DNA from: Bacteroidota bacterium
GTDB lineage: Bacteria > Bacteroidota > Bacteroidia > Palsa-965
Direction: 5' to 3'
Length of the DNA: 38,057 bases
Assembly (NCBI GenBank): GCA_003151415.1
Contig: PLXK01000113.1
Span: forward strand, 283-38,339
In this document: positions 1-8,763 of the stretch, in pieces
Layout: each line of letters begins with the position of its first letter
Numbering within the stretch: the first letter of the stretch is position 1
Translations under genes and position numbers: made by a program
Notes under the pieces: model-generated
Database searches by the model: none
What the model was told of the DNA's origin: nothing
What the model saw: the letters and a program-made list of their open reading frames with translations, nothing else

Positions 1-544
1 GCTGGTTGTCCTGAATGAAGTACATCTTGAAACGGTCTCCGACTTTCAGTTTCAATTTGTCGGCAATAAAGCGGGATACAAGAATTTTATTGGAAAGGGC
101 CGTGTCGGAGACGGTGAAGTATGTTCCGGCCACAATATTGTGTTTGAAAAAATCCCAGTTGAAGTCCTTTCCGATGCCTTTCATCACCACCCCCAAAAGG
201 TCATCCTGGCTTTTTATAATGCCGGCTTTGATGGCATAAGTTTGAACATGCTCTACTCCGGGAATCCGGAGAATATTTTTTATGAGTTCGGGATTGTTCG
301 TCAGGGGCGAAGGTTCGAGTGAATTGTTTGTATCGTAATTGGTGATTTGAATGTGCGCCCCGAATCCAACAACCTTATCCCTGATTTCCTTCTGGAAGCC
401 GGTGACCACTCCCAGTGTTACAATCATGACGGCCATACCCAGGGCGATGCCCCAGACAGCGATCTTTACAATAGGCCTTGATATTCTGCCTTTTTGCGCC
501 CCGCTGAAAATGATTCGTTTCGCAATGAAGAGTGCCGTATTCAA
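1..544 (-). CDS. ABC transporter permease, LolC/LolE/FtsX-like (N-terminal part)
   Basis: This is the first 181 residues of an inner-membrane permease; the C-terminus lies beyond the left edge. It starts with MNTALFIAKRI and has a transmembrane segment at about residues 26-48 (AVWGIALGMAVMIVTLGVV). A periplasmic region follows with the pattern seen in MacB_PCD/FtsX-type permeases (PGVEHVQTYAIKAGII, SRFIADKLKLKVGDRF). LolC/LolE-type proteins extract lipoproteins from the inner membrane, and many Bacteroidota annotate this family simply as ABC transporter permease. The start is TTG at 544: an in-frame TAA lies five codons upstream and there is no ATG between. A -7-like box on the same strand at 633-640 fits a leader of about 80 bases. 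Family assignment is fairly secure; the transported substrate is inference. Confidence 0.8.
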   Translation of the reverse strand, partial: MNTALFIAKRIIFSGAQKGRISRPIVKIAVWGIALGMAVMIVTLGVVTGFQKEIRDKVVGFGAHIQITNYDTNNSLEPSPLTNNPELIKNILRIPGVEHVQTYAIKAGIIKSQDDLLGVVMKGIGKDFNWDFFKHNIVAGTYFTVSDTALSNKILVSRFIADKLKLKVGDRFKMYFIQDNQ

Positions 545-620
545 TGGGAGCTCAGTTTATTTAATCTATTTTTCAATACCTTTAGCCTTTGTTTGAAACC
601 CCTTAATCACACCTGACTGC

Positions 621-1874
621 TTGATTTTGTATCAAAAGTACGTTTTCCAACTTACATGGGCCATCAAATTCAGGCTTGCGGGCATTATTTTCCTCGGGCT
701 GATCTCTACTTTGTCTTTGCAGGCGCAGGAAACAACGCAGTTTGACAACCCCGTCAAAACAGATTTGGATATTCGCGTTGGGGCGCGCCGCGTCGATCTC
801 TATTTGCCTATGATTTCCGGAAAAACGATTGCTGTGGTTGGTAATCACACTTCTCTGATTGGTTCGAAACATCTGGTGGACAGTCTGCTTTCACTTCAGA
901 TAAAAATCAAGGTTTTATTCTGTCCCGAGCACGGTTTTCGGGGTAAACTCGATGCCGGAGAAGATGTGGATGATTCAAAAGATAAAAAAACAGGCCTGCC
1001 CATCATCTCCCTGTATGGGGATCATAAAAAGCCTTCAGCCAAAGAATTGGAAGGTGTGGATGTTGTTTTATTTGACCTGCAGGATGTGGGCGCTCGTTTT
1101 TACACATATCTCAGTACTTTGAATTACGTCATGGAAGCCTGTGCTGAAAATAAAAAGCCGCTCATCGTTCTGGACAGACCCAATCCAAACGGATATTACA
1201 TCGATGGGCCTGTGATGGAACCCCGACACAAGTCTTTTGTGGGATTGCATGCCGTGCCGATTGTATATGGGATGACAATCGGAGAGTACGCAAAAATGAT
1301 CAATGGCGAAGGCTGGCTTTCGGGTGGACTGAAATGCAACCTCCAGGTGATTCCTCTTCTTGGCTATACGCACAGTGATCTGTATCAGCTCCCGGTTCCG
1401 CCCTCGCCAAATCTTTCTACCATGACCGCTGTCTATCTCTACCCCTCTCTCTGTTTGTTTGAAGGGACGGTTATCAGCGTGGGAAGAGGAACGGATTTTC
1501 CTTTTCAGGTTATCGGGTGCCCCAATTTGCGCGGAGCCAAATTTTCTTTTACCCCGGAGAGCAAACCCGGAGCACTTAATCCTTTGTATAAGGGGCAGAA
1601 ATGCATGGGTATGGATCTTCGTGAATTCGGGAAAGCGTATATTCCCGGTAATAGAAAACTGTATTTGTTTTGGCTGGAAGCCTGTTACAAAAACGCTCCG
1701 GATAAAAAAATGTTTTTTAACAATTACTTTTTGTCGCTCAGCGGTACCGATACCCTTGAACAACAGGTTAAGGAAGATAAACCGGAAGAAGAAATCCGCC
1801 TGAGTTGGCAGCCGAAATTGAGGGTATTTAAAGCGATCCGCAAAAAATATTTGATGTATACCGATTTTGAATAG
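621..1874 (+). CDS. Exo-beta-N-acetylmuramidase NamZ family (DUF1343)
   Basis: A 417-residue exported protein of the DUF1343 family, whose characterised members (NamZ, glycoside hydrolase family 171) remove terminal MurNAc from peptidoglycan fragments. A hydrophobic signal sequence occupies about residues 17-35 (LAGIIFLGLISTLSLQAQ). Conserved motifs are present: VVGNHTSLIG near residue 72, PEHGFRG at 102-108 with its acidic residue E103, FDLQDVGARFYTYLSTL near 152 and LDRPNPNGYYIDGP near 190. Length is normal for the family. No ATG suits the signal peptide; TTG at 621 or TTG at 627 is the likely start. It probably acts in the periplasm in cell-wall recycling. Divergent from the ABC permease; the next gene follows after 38 bases. 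Confidence 0.88.
   Translation: MILYQKYVFQLTWAIKFRLAGIIFLGLISTLSLQAQETTQFDNPVKTDLDIRVGARRVDLYLPMISGKTIAVVGNHTSLIGSKHLVDSLLSLQIKIKVLFCPEHGFRGKLDAGEDVDDSKDKKTGLPIISLYGDHKKPSAKELEGVDVVLFDLQDVGARFYTYLSTLNYVMEACAENKKPLIVLDRPNPNGYYIDGPVMEPRHKSFVGLHAVPIVYGMTIGEYAKMINGEGWLSGGLKCNLQVIPLLGYTHSDLYQLPVPPSPNLSTMTAVYLYPSLCLFEGTVISVGRGTDFPFQVIGCPNLRGAKFSFTPESKPGALNPLYKGQKCMGMDLREFGKAYIPGNRKLYLFWLEACYKNAPDKKMFFNNYFLSLSGTDTLEQQVKEDKPEEEIRLSWQPKLRVFKAIRKKYLMYTDFE
633..640 (-). promoter_or_regulatory. Candidate Bacteroidota -7 box for the ABC permease
   Basis: On the minus strand the bases read TACTTTTG, an exact match to TAnnTTTG. It lies about 90 bases upstream of the TTG start at 544. No convincing TTG box is seen at -33, and the site falls inside the start region of the divergent namZ-like gene, so this is a weak call. 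Confidence 0.35.
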
Positions 1875-1912
1875 TTGATTTTTTATCAGGACGGCGGAAA
1901 AAAAATAACAAT

Positions 1913-2419
1913 ATGATTCTCTTTCTTGTGCTCGGCTTTCTGCTTCTTTCTCTGAATGTGATGCTGGTATTCATTATCCGGTCGAGCAGAACATTTGCGA
2001 TTTATCCGGGTTGGATATATACCCTGATTTTTCTTTCCTTAAGCGTTTATCTTCTGTTTATGCTGCCCTTGTATTCTCCAACGGCCATAGTCCCTAAGCC
2101 CATACAGCCAAAAGGGTTTGAAGGCGTCCCGAATCCGAAGGCGGATCAAAGGTATCTGGATAAGTACAGCAAACAGGAAAAGATGTATTTGCAGGCAGAA
2201 AACGAAAGGGGAAATAAAATCAAAGAAGACCTGGATGTAATCAATATCTTTCTGAACTACCTGGCTCTTCAGTCCGTTTTTGCCGCCATTGCCGCCATTG
2301 TCGGATCCAGGGTAGTGAAAGCCAAGGCGGTATACTACTATGGGTTTGCAGGTTTACATGCATTTTTAACTTTTGCTGCAATCATGGCAAAATACCTGAT
2401 CAATAAAGAGATGGGCTAG
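1913..2419 (+). CDS. Hypothetical inner-membrane protein
   Basis: 168 residues, family not recognised. Two hydrophobic segments lie near the N-terminus (about residues 1-24 and 34-54), then a hydrophilic stretch of some 60 residues rich in Lys, Pro and Glu, then two further hydrophobic segments (about 109-125 and 138-158). This suggests four membrane spans with a central soluble loop. The start ATG follows a purine-rich stretch but no strong Shine-Dalgarno site. It sits 38 bases after the NamZ-like gene and could share its transcript. No function is proposed. Confidence 0.7.
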   Translation: MILFLVLGFLLLSLNVMLVFIIRSSRTFAIYPGWIYTLIFLSLSVYLLFMLPLYSPTAIVPKPIQPKGFEGVPNPKADQRYLDKYSKQEKMYLQAENERGNKIKEDLDVINIFLNYLALQSVFAAIAAIVGSRVVKAKAVYYYGFAGLHAFLTFAAIMAKYLINKEMG

Positions 2420-2475
2420 GTAAGCCCTCGTGCTGGGCTGCCATTGGGTACCTTTAAAACGGCGCTGCTTCTTTA

Positions 2476-3705
2476 TTAAATACGGCTTTTCGCCGACGAG
2501 GATTTTTCCACTATTCTTCCCGGGTAAACCTTCAGGGCTTCATCGAGACAAATCATGGCTTTTTTCAGGTCCTCCAGATTGAGTACATAGGCAATCCGGA
2601 CTTCATCCATGCCGCTGTTTTTGCTTGAATAGAATCCGGTGGCAGGGGCCAGCATGACTGTCTCTTTGTTGTGAGAAAATTTTTCGAGCAGCCATTGACA
2701 GAAAGTGTCCGAATTGTCGATTGGCAGACGGGCGATGCAATAAAATGCTCCGCTGGGCTTGGGACAAAATACACCTTCCATTTTATTTAAGGCTCCGATC
2801 AGGAAATCCCGTCGTGCCATATACTCTTTATTCACTTTTTCGAAATACGACTTTGGAGTCGCCAGAGCAGCTTCTCCTCCGATTTGTCCGAATGTTGGCG
2901 GACTCAGCCGGGCCTGCGCAAATTTAAGTGCGGCGGCCATGACTTCTTTGTTTTTTGAAATCAGAGCCCCGATCCTCGCGCCGCACGCACTGTAACGTTT
3001 TGAAATGGAATCGAGCAGAATGATGTTCTGATCAATGCCCTCCAGATGCATCACCGAAACATATTCTTTTCCATCATAGCAGAATTCCCTGTACACTTCA
3101 TCGGACAAGAGGTAGAGATCATATTTTTTTACAAGTGCTTTCAAAAGTTCAAGTTCTTCCCGGGAATACAGATATCCTGTCGGATTTCCAGGGTTGCAGA
3201 TCATAATGCCTTTTGTTTTTGGAGTGATCAGTTTTTCAAATTCACTGACAGGCGGAAGTGCGAAACCGGTTTCGATGTATGAGCGAACCGGTCTGATAAC
3301 CACATCCGAAGCGCAGCTGAACCCGTTGTAATTGGCATAAAAGGGTTCAGGAACAATGAGTTCATCTCCCGGGTTGAAACAGCTCATCATTGCAATGGAG
3401 ATGGCTTCGGAACCTCCGGTGGTAATAATGATGTCCGTAGATTCGACATTGATGCGAAAGCTTTTGTAATAATCCGATAACTTTTTCCGGTACGATTCAA
3501 ATCCGGCAGAATGCGAGTATTCCAAAACCTTGATCTTTGAATTCCGGATGGCATCCATCATTGTGTCCGGGGTTTCAATATCGGGCTGGCCGATGTTGAG
3601 ATGATAGATTTTCATTCCCGCCTTTTTTGCCGTTTCGGCGTATGGAACCAATTTTCGGATTGGAGAGGCAGGCATGGTTTCTCCTTTGTGGGATATTTTG
3701 GGCAT
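2476..3705 (-). CDS. Pyridoxal-phosphate aminotransferase, class I/II (AspC-like)
   Basis: 409 residues, full length for the aspartate aminotransferase-type fold I family. It shows the substrate-site region NIGQPDIETP, the cofactor-loop TTGGSEAI, the NPGNPTG motif near residue 171, the DEVYREF motif near 201 that contacts the pyridine nitrogen, and the SISKRYSACGARIG segment where K236 is the predicted Schiff-base lysine. The C-terminal domain carries GFYSSKNSGMDEVRIAYVL, which includes the conserved Arg that binds the substrate carboxylate. A cytosolic enzyme of amino-acid metabolism; the amino donor cannot be told from sequence. It converges on the upstream membrane protein with only a 56-base gap. 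Confidence 0.9.
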   Translation of the reverse strand: MPKISHKGETMPASPIRKLVPYAETAKKAGMKIYHLNIGQPDIETPDTMMDAIRNSKIKVLEYSHSAGFESYRKKLSDYYKSFRINVESTDIIITTGGSEAISIAMMSCFNPGDELIVPEPFYANYNGFSCASDVVIRPVRSYIETGFALPPVSEFEKLITPKTKGIMICNPGNPTGYLYSREELELLKALVKKYDLYLLSDEVYREFCYDGKEYVSVMHLEGIDQNIILLDSISKRYSACGARIGALISKNKEVMAAALKFAQARLSPPTFGQIGGEAALATPKSYFEKVNKEYMARRDFLIGALNKMEGVFCPKPSGAFYCIARLPIDNSDTFCQWLLEKFSHNKETVMLAPATGFYSSKNSGMDEVRIAYVLNLEDLKKAMICLDEALKVYPGRIVEKSSSAKSRI

Positions 3706-3898
3706 GGGCAGGTTTTGTTTGGTCTGTCTTGTCTGGATCTGATGACAGAGTACAAAGATTCAAAAAAAACAGATACCCTGTGCTCAAGTATGCGGGTATT
3801 CAGGGGTTAAGACCGGTGAAAAAACCAGATAAAGAAGGATAAAACAAACAAGGGACCGGATGATCGCTTTTTCTCAATTTATGCCCAGGCCCAAGGAC

Positions 3899-4288
3899 TC
3901 ATTCTCTCCTTTTCTTCAGAACAATGCATTTGAATACAAGAATATAGGGTGAATGGGAAGCGTTTGAGCTGAGTTCGATGGTTCTTACCTGGCGGTCAAT
4001 GGCACTTTTACTGTCGAATTTCAAATGAATTTTTCCGGTTTTTCCCGGAAGTACGGTATCCGGCTTAATCACCTGGGTACACTGGCATTCCACCTTGGCT
4101 TCATAAATAAACAGGGGGGCATTGCCTGTATTGCTGAACTCGTAATCGTATTCCAGAATGTCGCCCTGATGAACAAAACCGAAATTGTGTTTTACTGAAA
4201 TGAATTTCATGCCTGGACCATCCTGCCCGAAAGAGCCCAGCATACAGATCAGAAAAGAGCAAAAAAACAGCAGGGAAATTTGTTTCAT
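3899..4288 (-). CDS. Secreted DUF1573 protein (array member 4, divergent)
   Basis: 129 residues with a signal peptide of about 21 residues ending at SFGQ. The remainder is one DUF1573 immunoglobulin-like beta domain: VKHNFGFVHQGD, YEFSNTGNAPLFI, VECQCT, VLPGKTGKIHLKFDS, and the closing strand IELSSNASHSPYILVFK. In this copy the family's usual CGC is CQC and the Trp/Phe-Pro-(K/A)-(E/D)-P-I segment is missing, so it is the most divergent of the four. DUF1573 proteins are common exported proteins of Bacteroidota with no settled function. It is the last gene of the two-gene unit downstream of the terminator at 4857-4893, 52 bases after the preceding paralogue. Confidence 0.85.
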   Translation of the reverse strand: MKQISLLFFCSFLICMLGSFGQDGPGMKFISVKHNFGFVHQGDILEYDYEFSNTGNAPLFIYEAKVECQCTQVIKPDTVLPGKTGKIHLKFDSKSAIDRQVRTIELSSNASHSPYILVFKCIVLKKRRE

Positions 4289-4340
4289 TCCAGAATGGCT
4301 CGGCAGTCGATTGTTTCCTGTCCGGGTACCGAAGGTTCAG

Positions 4341-4775
4341 TTATTTGGTTCCGCTTGCCGGAGTGGCCGAAGCTTTAACGACACCCTTTATGGTTACCTG
4401 GCGGCTTGCTGTTTTTGCATTTGATGTAATGGTTACCTTTTTATCAAATGCCCCCGTACGCTGAGTATCGTATTTTACTTTGATCGTGCCCGATGCGCCA
4501 GGCATAATCGGTTCTTTGGGCCAGCCATCAGGCAAGGTTGTGCAACCGCACTGACCTTTCACTTCCGTAATCAGCAGAGGAGCCTTGCCGCTGTTTTTGA
4601 ACTTGAATGTACGCACGCCATCGGCTCCCTGATCAATGGTGCCGAAATCGATGGTTTCGTTTTCGAAAATCATATCCGCGGCATTCGGATTGATGCTTTC
4701 TGTAACACTCTCCTGGGCTTTGACATTGAGAATCAGGCAGAGAAATATTCCGGTGCTGAAAAGAAATTTTGACAT
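4341..4775 (-). CDS. Secreted DUF1573 protein (array member 3)
   Basis: 144 residues when started at ATG 4775 (MSKFLFSTGIFLCL), which places the signal peptide at the N-terminus; an in-frame start at 4823 would add 16 residues ahead of it and is less likely. After the signal (ending NVKAQ) comes a DUF1573 domain: FENETIDFGTIDQGADG, FKFKNSGKAPLLI, GQCGCT, WPKEPIMPGASGTIKVKYD and VTITSNAKTASRQVTIKG. The CGC motif is intact. The terminator at 4857-4893 separates it from the two paralogues upstream, so it probably has its own promoter in 4776-4856, though no clear TAnnTTTG was found there. Confidence 0.88.
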   Translation of the reverse strand: MSKFLFSTGIFLCLILNVKAQESVTESINPNAADMIFENETIDFGTIDQGADGVRTFKFKNSGKAPLLITEVKGQCGCTTLPDGWPKEPIMPGASGTIKVKYDTQRTGAFDKKVTITSNAKTASRQVTIKGVVKASATPASGTK

Positions 4776-4856
4776 GGTTTTTTGTATTGGAAGTGTTAGA
4801 ATTGTCATGGACTGAAAAATCACGAAGCAAAAAAAAGGCTGTCATTCTGCAGTATG

Positions 4857-4893
4857 AAAACACCCACTATATTTCTTATATAATGGGTGTTTT
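4857..4893 (-). terminator. Strong hairpin terminator within the DUF1573 array
   Basis: A 10-bp perfect stem (AAAACACCCA at 4857-4866 with TGGGTGTTTT at 4884-4893) is extended, after one mismatch, by a TATA/TATA stem around a seven-base loop. The A/T ends give a T-run on either strand, so it can work in both directions. It lies 18 bases past the stop of the minus-strand gene ending at 4911 and divides the four DUF1573 genes into two pairs. Confidence 0.85.
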
Positions 4894-4910
4894 GTCAATG
4901 AGCAGAGGAT

Positions 4911-5393
4911 TTAATTTGTTTTTTCAACAGGGGCACCATTGCCGGTTTTTGTTCCCGGAAAGGTTTCTTCAGCAGGTGCGGCTTCAATCATTCCTTTGAT
5001 GTGAAGGGTAACTACCCCGGACATCGCATTGGAAGTGACAGTAACCGTTTTGTTGATTGGCCCAACACGTTTGGTATCGTAATGCACCTTGATCACCCCG
5101 CTGGCTCCCGGTTTAATCGGTTCTTTTGGCCAGCTTGGTACGGTACATCCGCAGGAACCCTGACAGTTGCTGATGATCAAGGGTTCTTTACCTGTGTTTT
5201 TGAAGCTGAATTCCCCATTGGGGTCGCCACCTTGCTTCAGGGTGCCGTAATCAAAGTCGAGTCTGTCGAACTTGATGTCAGCGGTGCTGGTTGGGGTCGC
5301 CGGTGCTATTGTGGCTGCTGCGGGAGTGGTTTGCGCATTTGCATAAAGCAGGGTACAAAGAACCATTCCGAGCGATAAAATTACTTTTTTCAT
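4911..5393 (-). CDS. Secreted DUF1573 protein (array member 2)
   Basis: 160 residues. A signal peptide of 20 residues ends at LLYANAQ, followed by an Ala/Thr/Pro linker and a DUF1573 domain: FDRLDFDYGTLKQGGD, FSFKNTGKEPLII, GSCGCT, WPKEPIKPGASGVIKVHYD and VTVTSNAMSGVVTLHIKG. A short Pro/Glu/Thr-rich tail follows. It shares the phrase KEPIKPGASGVI with its neighbours, which supports recent duplication. It is 41 bases downstream of array member 1 and likely on the same transcript, ending at the hairpin just past its stop codon. Confidence 0.88.
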   Translation of the reverse strand: MKKVILSLGMVLCTLLYANAQTTPAAATIAPATPTSTADIKFDRLDFDYGTLKQGGDPNGEFSFKNTGKEPLIISNCQGSCGCTVPSWPKEPIKPGASGVIKVHYDTKRVGPINKTVTVTSNAMSGVVTLHIKGMIEAAPAEETFPGTKTGNGAPVEKTN

Positions 5394-5434
5394 GACCTTA
5401 ACTGTTTTTGAAATTTACTGACTGCCCTTTGTGA

Positions 5435-5920
5435 TTATTTAGGCGTTACAGGAGCTGTTTTTTTCTCTGATTCGGGTGTTGTTGCAGGTGCTGCTGGTTC
5501 GGCCGGTTTCACTTCCACATCGCCTTTCAGGTGAATGATTTTTGGATTTTCCTTTGCGTTGGAAGTGATGGTGATGGCTTTATCCTGCATCCCGCTTTTT
5601 CCGGTCGAATTGAAAGTCACGGAAATTACTCCGCTGGCTCCTGGTTTGATAGGATCTTTGGCAAAACTTGGTTTTGTGCAACCGCATGTAGCTGTAGCGT
5701 CGCTGATCATCAGGGGTTCCTTACCTACATTTTTGAATTTGAATTCATAGGAGACCGATTTGCCCTGTTCGATTTTTCCGAAATTGTATTCTTCAATTTC
5801 AAATTTAAAAGAAGCTGCATTGGGGTTAACCGGGGCTGCTGCAACTGCTGGTTTTTCCTGAGCATTCATTCCAACAACTGCAAAAAGAGCGATGGTTAAG
5901 GGTAAGATTACTTTTTTCAT
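5435..5920 (-). CDS. Secreted DUF1573 protein (array member 1)
   Basis: 161 residues, starting MKKVILPLTIALFAVVGMNAQ, a classic signal peptide. After an Ala/Pro linker the DUF1573 domain runs through FEIEEYNFGKIEQGKS, FKFKNVGKEPLMI, ATCGCT, FAKDPIKPGASGVISVTFN and ITITSNAKENPKIIHLKG, with a Pro/Ala/Thr-rich tail of about 28 residues. First gene of the array in transcription order and divergent from valS. The intergenic space of 170 bases to valS must hold promoters for both directions; no convincing -7 box was found on this strand. Confidence 0.88.
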   Translation of the reverse strand: MKKVILPLTIALFAVVGMNAQEKPAVAAAPVNPNAASFKFEIEEYNFGKIEQGKSVSYEFKFKNVGKEPLMISDATATCGCTKPSFAKDPIKPGASGVISVTFNSTGKSGMQDKAITITSNAKENPKIIHLKGDVEVKPAEPAAPATTPESEKKTAPVTPK

Positions 5921-6040
5921 GGGAATTGCTGGTTTTGAGATTAATTATTGATTAGTATGTATGGATTTTCATTTGTAATTCACAAACAAAGCTTAGCCAA
6001 AATCGTGCCATTTGGCATCCGGCCTTACTGTATTTTTTGA

Positions 6041-6048
6041 TAAATTTG
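6041..6048 (+). promoter_or_regulatory. Candidate Bacteroidota -7 box for valS
   Basis: TAAATTTG matches TAnnTTTG exactly and sits 42 bases before the valS ATG, a usual leader length. No good TTG is found at the expected -33 position, so the call rests on the -7 box and location. Confidence 0.5.
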
Positions 6049-6090
6049 CCTTCCTTTCAATAAAACAAGGGACGAAGTAAGAGAAAAAAA

Positions 6091-8763
6091 ATGGAAATTC
6101 CTAAAACATACGATCCGAAATCGACTGAAGATAAATGGTATAGCTATTGGCTGGAACATAAATTCTTTAAATCCGTACCCGATTCCAGGGAACCCTATAC
6201 CATTGTTATACCGCCTCCAAATGTTACCGGGGTGCTGCATATGGGCCATATGCTCAACAATACGCTTCAGGATGTGATGATTCGCAGGGCCAGGATGCAG
6301 GGCAAAAATGCCTGCTGGGTGCCCGGAACCGATCATGCTTCCATTGCCACCGAGGCCAAAGTGGTGAGCATGCTCAAAGAAAAGGGGATTAAAAAAACAG
6401 ATCTCAGCCGGGAGGATTTTCTTAAATATGCCTGGGAATGGAAGGAAAAATACGGCGGGATTATTCTCAAACAACTTGAAAAACTCGGGGCCTCATGCGA
6501 TTGGGACCGCACCCGGTTTACGATGGAAGATGATCTGAGTGAGGCAGTTAGCGATGTTTTTATCGATCTGCACAGCAAAGGACACATTTATCGCGGAGTC
6601 AGGATGGTGAATTGGGACCCCCTGGGTCTGACAGCCGTTTCGGATGAAGAGGTGATTCATAAGGAGGTCAATTCCAAGCTTTTTTATGTCCGATATAAAA
6701 TTGAAGGGGATGCAGACGAGTGGATAACCGTTGCAACCACCCGGCCTGAAACCATTCTTGGCGATACGGCCGTTTGTGTCCACCCCGATGATGAAAGATA
6801 CAAACACCTGAAGGGAAAACGGGCCATTGTTCCCATTGTCAACAGGTCAGTTCCTATTATATGTGATACCTATATAGATCTCACCTTTGGTACCGGAGCC
6901 CTGAAAGTAACACCTGCCCACGATATCAACGACTATAACCTGGGAGTCAAACACGGTCTGGAAGTTATCGATACCATAGCTGCCGATGGAAAGATGAGTC
7001 CTGCCGCTAAATTTTACATCGGGGAAGACCGCTTTGCCGTTCGCAAAAAGATAGCGAAAGATCTCGAAGGCATGGGGCAAATTGTCAAAATCGAGGACAT
7101 CAAAAATAAAGTCGGATATTCCGAACGCACCGATGCCGTTATCGAACCGCGTCTTTCCATGCAATGGTTTTTGAAAATGGACCAGCTTTCGAAACCGGCT
7201 TTGGACAATGTATTGAATGGAAATATAAAATTAATCCCCGAAAAATTCATCAATACCTACAAGCACTGGATGGAGAATGTACGCGACTGGTGCATTTCAC
7301 GTCAGCTATGGTGGGGGCAGCGCATTCCGGCCTGGTACAATGAAAAAGGTGATTTTGTGGTGGCTAAGACAGAAGCCATTGCCAGACAGGAATTTGAACG
7401 GCTCAATGCAAAGAAAAAAGCAGCAGGTGAAAGCCCGGTTTCTTTTGATTCGCTCAGGCAGGATGAAGATGTCCTGGATACCTGGTTCAGTTCCTGGCTC
7501 TGGCCCATTAGTGTTTTTGACGGGTTTAAAAATCCGGATGGGGATGACATCAAATACTATTATCCGACAAATGATCTGGTCACAGCCCCCGAGATTTTAT
7601 TCTTCTGGGTTGCCCGCATGATCATTGCCGGTTACGAATACCGCGGAGAAAAACCTTTCAGCAATGTCTATCTGACGGGTATTGTTCGCGACAAACAGGG
7701 AAGAAAAATGAGCAAATCGCTTGGAAATTCTCCCGATCCGATCGAACTCATCGAGAAATTCGGTGCAGATGGCGTTCGTGTGGGGATGCTTCTGTGCTCG
7801 CCTGCCGGTAACGATTTGCCTTTTGATGAAAGCTATTGTGAACAAGGAAGAAATTTTTCGAATAAAATCTGGAATGCCTTCCGCCTGATCAGTGGCTGGG
7901 AATTGGATAAGAAGAAGACCCAACCGCAGGCAAACCGCATTTCAACCGAATGGTTTGAAGCCCGGTTCAATCAGCAGATGACCGAAATCGAGCATCTGTA
8001 TTCGAAGTACAGAATCAGCGAGGTGCTCATGTGCAGCTATAAATTGATTTGGGATGATTTCTGTGCCTGGTATCTGGAAATGATCAAACCTGAATTTGTT
8101 GATGGTAAATCGGCTCCAATCGATCAGCTTACTTACGAGGCCACGATCGGTTTCCTTGAAAAATTGCTCAAAGTGATTCACCCCTTTATGCCATTCATTA
8201 CCGAAGAAATCTGGCACCTGATCAGCGAACGAGGCGAAAAGGACTGTATTCTGATTGCCGAATGGCCCAAGGCCGGAGCCGCCAATCCTGATTTGCTTGC
8301 TAATTTTGAAATTGCCTCTGAGGTCATCACGAATATCCGTAATGTGAGAAAACAGAAAAATATCTCACCGAAAGAAAAACTTTCACTTTATTTCAAAGGA
8401 AGTCAGACCGCAGCGGATAGCTTGTTTGAAGAGATCATCATCAAGCTCAGTAATCTGGAAGCCTATCAGTCTGCTGATTCCTTTCCATCGAATGCCACCA
8501 CCTTCATCGTAAAACAATACGAGTATGCGGTACCTCTTCTTCAAACGATGGATCTTGGAGCTGAAAAAGATCGCCTTGTGAAGGAACTTGAATATAACAA
8601 TGGATTTCTGAGCTCTGTGCAAAAAAAACTTGCCAATGAACGTTTTGTACAAAATGCAAAGCCCGAAATTCTGGCGGCCGAGAATAAGAAAAAATCGGAT
8701 GCCGAAGCCAAGATAAAAGCCATTGAAGCACAGCTGGCAGGATTGAGTCAGCAGGAAAAATGA
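6091..8763 (+). CDS. valS: Valine-tRNA ligase
   Basis: 890 residues, full length. Charges tRNA-Val with valine in the cytosol. The class I signature HMGH is at residues 50-53 within PPPNVTGVLHMGHMLN, the KMSKS loop is intact at 539-543, and the CP1 editing domain carries TTRPETILGDTAVCVHP. GTDHASIATE, typical of valine rather than isoleucine or leucine enzymes, follows the HIGH region. The C-terminal 60-70 residues form the charged helical coiled-coil found in ValRS (KDRLVKELEYN through AKIKAIEAQL). Its stop overlaps the ATG of the next gene by the sequence ATGA, suggesting translational coupling. Confidence 0.98.
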   Translation: MEIPKTYDPKSTEDKWYSYWLEHKFFKSVPDSREPYTIVIPPPNVTGVLHMGHMLNNTLQDVMIRRARMQGKNACWVPGTDHASIATEAKVVSMLKEKGIKKTDLSREDFLKYAWEWKEKYGGIILKQLEKLGASCDWDRTRFTMEDDLSEAVSDVFIDLHSKGHIYRGVRMVNWDPLGLTAVSDEEVIHKEVNSKLFYVRYKIEGDADEWITVATTRPETILGDTAVCVHPDDERYKHLKGKRAIVPIVNRSVPIICDTYIDLTFGTGALKVTPAHDINDYNLGVKHGLEVIDTIAADGKMSPAAKFYIGEDRFAVRKKIAKDLEGMGQIVKIEDIKNKVGYSERTDAVIEPRLSMQWFLKMDQLSKPALDNVLNGNIKLIPEKFINTYKHWMENVRDWCISRQLWWGQRIPAWYNEKGDFVVAKTEAIARQEFERLNAKKKAAGESPVSFDSLRQDEDVLDTWFSSWLWPISVFDGFKNPDGDDIKYYYPTNDLVTAPEILFFWVARMIIAGYEYRGEKPFSNVYLTGIVRDKQGRKMSKSLGNSPDPIELIEKFGADGVRVGMLLCSPAGNDLPFDESYCEQGRNFSNKIWNAFRLISGWELDKKKTQPQANRISTEWFEARFNQQMTEIEHLYSKYRISEVLMCSYKLIWDDFCAWYLEMIKPEFVDGKSAPIDQLTYEATIGFLEKLLKVIHPFMPFITEEIWHLISERGEKDCILIAEWPKAGAANPDLLANFEIASEVITNIRNVRKQKNISPKEKLSLYFKGSQTAADSLFEEIIIKLSNLEAYQSADSFPSNATTFIVKQYEYAVPLLQTMDLGAEKDRLVKELEYNNGFLSSVQKKLANERFVQNAKPEILAAENKKKSDAEAKIKAIEAQLAGLSQQEK

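Noticed and set aside
1068-1763. 231-codon open frame on the minus strand
   Set aside because: It lies wholly opposite the well-supported NamZ-like gene, and its translation has no domain, signal or sensible composition.
2413-2426. GGGCT-AGGTA-like hairpin as terminator of the small membrane protein gene
   Set aside because: Only five base pairs, it covers the stop codon, and no T-run follows.
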